Origin: Agromyces bauzanensis | Lineage (GTDB): Bacteria; Actinomycetota; Actinomycetes; Actinomycetales; Microbacteriaceae | Assembly (NCBI RefSeq): GCF_014645655.1 | Contig: NZ_BMMD01000002.1 | Span: 248,001-312,000, forward strand | Length of the DNA stretch: 64,000 nucleotides | Direction of reading: 5' to 3' | Part shown: in pieces, positions 61,469 to 64,000 of the stretch | Position numbering within the stretch: the stretch's first letter is position 1 | Layout of the letters: every line of letters begins with the position of its first letter | Made by a program: the position numbers and the translations under genes | Notes under the pieces: generated by a model | The model's input: the letters and a program-made list of their open reading frames with translations, nothing else | Told to the model about the DNA's origin: nothing | Database searches by the model: none

Positions 61469-62444
61469 CGGGGTAACGGAGCCCGATCTCCTCGCGGATC
61501 GCGTCGAGCGTGCCCATGATCGCGACGGTCTCGTCGATCGGGAGCACATCGCCCGTGAGGTTCCCCTCGGCGACGAGCCGCTCGACCGCCGCCGCCTGGA
61601 AGTGCATGCCGCGGCCGGTCACGTCGGAACGGAACTCCTCGAGCACCGAACCGTCGGGCGCGACCACGCGGAAGGTCGTCGGCGTGTACCAGACCCGGTC
61701 GATCTCGATCCGGGCGTCGGTGCCGAGCACCGACGCGGTGTTGGGTCCGAGGGTGTGGCTCGCCGAGAGCGTCGTCGCGAGCCGATCGCCGTCGTACCCG
61801 AAGATCGTCGCGATCTGGGCGTCGGCGCCCGTGGCCTTGAAGGTGGCCGTCGTCTGGACCGTGAGCGGCGCGCCGAACAGGTCCCACGCGAACGAGATCG
61901 GATAGATACCGAGGTCGAGCAGGGCGCCGCCGCCGAGCTCGAGCGCGTTGATGCGGTGCTCGGGATCATCGGGGAGCCGCTGGGTGTGGTCGGCGATGAG
62001 GGTGCGCAGCTCGCCGAGCGTGCCGTCGGCGATGATCTCGCGGATGCGCACCATGTGCGGCAGGTACCGGGTCCACATGGCCTCGAGTATGAGGAGCCCC
62101 CGCTCGGCGGCGAGGTCGGCGAGCTCCTGCGCCTCTCGGGCGTTCACGGTGAACGGCTTCTCCACGAGCACGTGCTTGCCCGCCTCGAGCGCGAGTCGTG
62201 CGCTCGCCGCGTGCATCGGATGCGGCGTCGACACGTAGACGACGTCGACCTCGGGGTCGGCGACGAGGGACTCGTAGCTGTCGTGGGCGGTCGGGATGTC
62301 GAACTTCGCGGCGAACGCGTCGGCCGCCTCCCTGGACCGCGAGCCCACCGCCTGCACCGTGAAGCCGTTGAGCGTGAGGTCGTTCGTGAAGAGTCGGGCG
62401 ATACCGCCCGTTGCCAGGATGCCCCAGCGCAGTCGATCCGTCAT
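61461..62444 (-). CDS. Gfo/Idh/MocA family oxidoreductase
   Basis: 327 residues. N-terminal NAD(P) domain RWGILATGGIARLFTND (5-21), then VEKPFTVNAREAQEL with the conserved EKP Lys. Second half: GGALLDLGIYPISFAWDLFG, the substrate-side strand, where the usual Gxxx-H active His region is DLGIYP. Typical of sugar or inositol dehydrogenases of the dihydrodiol-dehydrogenase-like branch; substrate not assignable. TAGGCT (62457-62452) is 7 nt before the ATG. Confidence 0.9.
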   Translation of the reverse strand: MTDRLRWGILATGGIARLFTNDLTLNGFTVQAVGSRSREAADAFAAKFDIPTAHDSYESLVADPEVDVVYVSTPHPMHAASARLALEAGKHVLVEKPFTVNAREAQELADLAAERGLLILEAMWTRYLPHMVRIREIIADGTLGELRTLIADHTQRLPDDPEHRINALELGGGALLDLGIYPISFAWDLFGAPLTVQTTATFKATGADAQIATIFGYDGDRLATTLSASHTLGPNTASVLGTDARIEIDRVWYTPTTFRVVAPDGSVLEEFRSDVTGRGMHFQAAAVERLVAEGNLTGDVLPIDETVAIMGTLDAIREEIGLRYPGE

Positions 62445-62567
62445 GGCCCGAAGCCTAGCGTCGGAGCCGCCCGCCCAGCGTGCGATGCCCCGGCTGAGGA
62501 GTTACGACCGCTCCGGCTCCGAGTCAAGGGATTGATCCGAACCCTGCCGAGCGATTACTCGTGGAGT

Positions 62568-62921
62568 ATGGAGCGCATCTACTACGCCGGCGACCAGTTC
62601 CTCACGGGCACGGCCATCGCGAACGCACTGGTGTCGTACGCGGCCGCCCTCGGCCGTCGCGGCACGACGGGTGCCATCGAGATCCCGGTGCGCCACCCGG
62701 ACGACGGCAGGCTCAGCGTGGTGAACTTCCTCGTCGGTCCCGCGAGCCAGATCGTGACCGAGCGCATCGACGCGGGGGACGACGACGAGCTCCGCGACGA
62801 GCAACTCGTGGAGCGGCTGCGGTCGCTGACCGCCGAGCTGGCGCCCATGCATCCGATCACGAACCACGGCGTGCCCGACACCGAACAGGCCGTCGACTAC
62901 GACTGGACCGACGAGGTCTAG
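62568..62921 (+). CDS. Small uncharacterised protein, related to the convergent neighbour
   Basis: 117 residues. MERIYYAGDQFLTGTAIANA at the start and VNFLVGPASQIVTER at 52-66 correspond to MKRIGIIYGGREFSIGQ and AEILVGPGIPIALL in the protein encoded convergently at 62918-63199, with LVGP at residue 55 versus 54. The C-terminal acidic tail (ITNHGVPDTEQAVDYDWTDE) is unique to this copy. No known domain recognised. Its TAG stop shares the CTAG with the opposite gene. Confidence 0.65.
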   Translation: MERIYYAGDQFLTGTAIANALVSYAAALGRRGTTGAIEIPVRHPDDGRLSVVNFLVGPASQIVTERIDAGDDDELRDEQLVERLRSLTAELAPMHPITNHGVPDTEQAVDYDWTDEV

Positions 62922-63199
62922 TCCGAGGTCTCGGACGTCTGGGCCAGGTGGCCATCCGCGGAATCGTCGGCCTGATCGGCCGCGGTCGGCGGCTCGTCGG
63001 GGATCGGCAGGAGCGCGATCGGGATGCCCGGACCGACGAGGATTTCGGCGGCCTGCGGCCGGCCCTCGCCGTAGTTCACGCGGATCCAGATCGAGCGCCC
63101 GTCGCGGTGCGCCGCCTCGACCTCCGACTTCATCTGATCGAAGCCCTCCTGGCCGATCGAGAACTCGCGGCCGCCGTAGATGATGCCGATGCGCTTCAT
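62918..63199 (-). CDS. Small uncharacterised protein, related to the convergent neighbour
   Basis: 93 residues; begins MKRIGIIYGGREFSIGQEGF. GGGAG precedes the ATG. Shares the M-x-RI ... Y-x-G-x-x-F-x-x-G and LVGP pattern of the facing gene, then diverges into an acidic tail (DEPPTAADQADDSADGHLAQ). It starts in ATGA overlap with the Microbacteriaceae-type gene upstream, so the two are co-translated. Confidence 0.68.
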   Translation of the reverse strand: MKRIGIIYGGREFSIGQEGFDQMKSEVEAAHRDGRSIWIRVNYGEGRPQAAEILVGPGIPIALLPIPDEPPTAADQADDSADGHLAQTSETSD

Positions 63200-63522
63200 G
63201 GCTCCCGGTCTCCACTGGTGCCGGTGTCCTCGGGCTCGGGCATGAGGTGCAGTCCGCTCGGCGAGTTCGCCGTGCCCATGAGCAGGTCGATCCACGCCCG
63301 GTTGATCGACGGCTGGCGCCCGCCCGCGTACTTGAAGTGGAGCGGGACCGTCGGATGGATCCAGAGCGTCGACCGCCCGTCGCCGACCGCCGGATCGTCG
63401 CGCCAACTGAAGTAGAACGACTCCCCCCGCCGGAGCTTGGCGCCGATCACGAGTTGCAGGTGAGCGAGGACGCGGTCGTCGAAGTCCACCGTCAACGTCG
63501 AATCGTAGGTCAGTCTGCCCAC
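63196..63522 (-). CDS. Small conserved Microbacteriaceae-type protein (DUF7882-like)
   Basis: 108 residues. MGRLTYDSTLTVDFDDRVLA, LQLVIGAKLRRGESFYFSW and PLHFKYAGGRQPSINRAWID match, from memory, the small family often mislabelled ATP-dependent DNA ligase in Microbacteriaceae genomes. It is far too short for a ligase and has no KxDG motif. Function unknown. Upstream gene of an ATGA-coupled pair. Confidence 0.82.
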   Translation of the reverse strand: MGRLTYDSTLTVDFDDRVLAHLQLVIGAKLRRGESFYFSWRDDPAVGDGRSTLWIHPTVPLHFKYAGGRQPSINRAWIDLLMGTANSPSGLHLMPEPEDTGTSGDREP

Positions 63523-63880
63523 CGGGCCCCCCGATGCTCTGCATCCCGGCGATCGGGTACCCGCCGGGTCGTTGCGCCCAGACTAGCCGTGGCGGGCAGC
63601 CTGCCGCGCCCCCTTGACGAGTGGCGCGCGCGGTGCCTGCGCACGTGTCGGCGGGAGGGCTTCCACCGGCCGAACACGCCGTTCCGCCGCGAGGTCCGCG
63701 CGGGTGGTGTGCTGCACCGCCGAGCACCGCCGCGAAACCGCCGGCCCTCGTCAACGCGCTCGACGCCCCGCTCCCGACCGAGCGCGTGGTGGTGCCCGAC
63801 GGCGGCAACGTGAATGTCGCGCAGCCGCACCGGCTGTAGTGTTGTCCGAGCCTGGCCGCGACTTCCGAGGAGGGCATTCG
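63523..63880. other. Intergenic stretch of 358 nt without a supported gene
   Basis: No open frame here has a family match or a convincing ribosome-binding site. A plus-strand frame ending at 63839 (LPTERVVVPDGGNVNVAQPH) has plausible amino-acid composition but no homology I know. A TAGTGT -10-like box at 63837-63842 may drive the leader and MFS gene that follow. Confidence 0.5.
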
Positions 63881-63916
63881 ATGGGTGTTGGCGAGAACCC
63901 GGAGCCGGCCGCATGA
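63881..63916 (+). CDS. 11-residue leader peptide frame coupled to the MFS gene
   Basis: MGVGENPEPAA, preceded by a strong GAGGAGG site 7 nt upstream, and ending in ATGA so that its stop overlaps the MFS start. The MFS start itself has no ribosome-binding site, so translation of the transporter probably depends on ribosomes finishing this short frame. Confidence 0.5.
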   Translation: MGVGENPEPAA

Positions 63917-64000
63917 GCCGGGGCGTGGCCACGAAGCGGGGCCGGCGACCGATCACCCTGGGCCTTCGCGCGAACGCGGCGCAGTTCACGATCCTGGTGG
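63913..64000 (+). CDS. MFS transporter, N-terminal fragment
   Basis: First 29 codons only; runs off the right edge. MSRGVATKRGRRPITLGLRA followed by NAAQFTILV is the basic, amphipathic start and first-helix entry of a family of actinobacterial MFS transporters (NxxQFxLLVLVN). Cargo unknown. Confidence 0.6.
   Translation, partial: MSRGVATKRGRRPITLGLRANAAQFTILV

Noticed and set aside
63196..63522. ATP-dependent DNA ligase
   Set aside because: A label commonly attached to this small family, but 108 residues without KxDG or nucleotidyltransferase motifs cannot be a ligase.
63621..63839. A 72-codon plus-strand frame with acceptable C-terminal composition
   Set aside because: No ribosome-binding site, no family resemblance, Pro/Ala/Arg-rich N-terminal half; kept only as a note in the intergenic entry.

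Overview
The window is about 72% GC, very gene-dense, and reads as chromosomal DNA of an actinobacterium, most likely family Microbacteriaceae (Agromyces/Microbacterium-like). Reasons: 4-nt ATGA/GTGA start-stop overlaps are common; about sixteen genes have a TANNNT -10 box only 6-7 nt before the start codon (probable leaderless mRNAs); the word GCATCCG/CGGATGC is strongly over-represented; a small protein of the type frequent in Microbacteriaceae (63196-63522) is present; and the order lpdA, punA, pmmB, add, deoA, cdd, sdhCDAB, yihY, trpS resembles, from memory, the Mycobacterium Rv3303c-Rv3336c region. No rRNA, tRNA, CRISPR array, insertion sequence or prophage was found.

Layout. 1-14.6 kb: nucleoside and sugar-phosphate salvage. 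It holds lpdA (partial), punA, a phosphohexomutase, two PTS subunits (IIA, IIB) without a membrane subunit, add, deoA, cdd, a nucleoside-type ABC importer (two permeases, a double ATPase, two BMP-type lipoproteins) and a mannose-1-phosphate guanylyltransferase. 14.7-18.3 kb: succinate dehydrogenase sdhCDAB. 18.3-23.5 kb: YihY-type membrane protein, exonuclease III, trpS, a GNAT, a decayed HAD hydrolase and an exported HExxH protein. 23.5-27.3 kb: FMN riboswitch and the riboflavin operon ribD-ribE-ribBA-ribH. 27.4-29.4 kb: small membrane proteins, a Cys/Met-rich copper-storage-like protein and small unknowns. 29.4-38.1 kb: ABC-2 exporter, pseudouridine catabolism (psuG plus PfkB kinase), an AbrB/PIN toxin-antitoxin pair, a small self-operator HTH gene, an ABC exporter and a secreted beta-propeller protein.

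38.3-49.5 kb: 2H phosphoesterase, GABA aminotransferase, DUF1622 protein, GTP-type PEP carboxykinase divergent from a RamB/ScfR-type regulator, a PadR regulator, SDR, thiolase, a long gluconeogenic-type GAPDH and a divergent IclR regulator. 49.7-58.3 kb: an orphan TPP enzyme, a 62-bp perfect palindrome, then a homoprotocatechuate (3,4-dihydroxyphenylacetate) meta-cleavage operon: hydratase, aldolase, a FAH-RraA fusion, GntR regulator, CHMS dehydrogenase and extradiol dioxygenase. It carries two copies of a 21-bp motif that is a good candidate operator. 58.3-64 kb: alpha/beta hydrolase, nicotinamidase, D-Ala-D-Ala carboxypeptidase, Gfo/Idh/MocA oxidoreductase, two related small proteins encoded convergently with stop codons sharing one CTAG, the Microbacteriaceae-type small protein and the start of an MFS transporter preceded by an 11-codon leader.

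How it fits together. The salvage block imports nucleosides, deaminates adenosine/cytidine, cleaves them and feeds ribose/deoxyribose phosphates to the mutase. psuG/PfkB extends this to pseudouridine. The homoprotocatechuate operon would yield pyruvate and succinic semialdehyde, feeding succinate (sdh) and gluconeogenesis (PEP carboxykinase, GAPDH), and gabT shares the succinic semialdehyde node. These metabolic links are inference from gene content.
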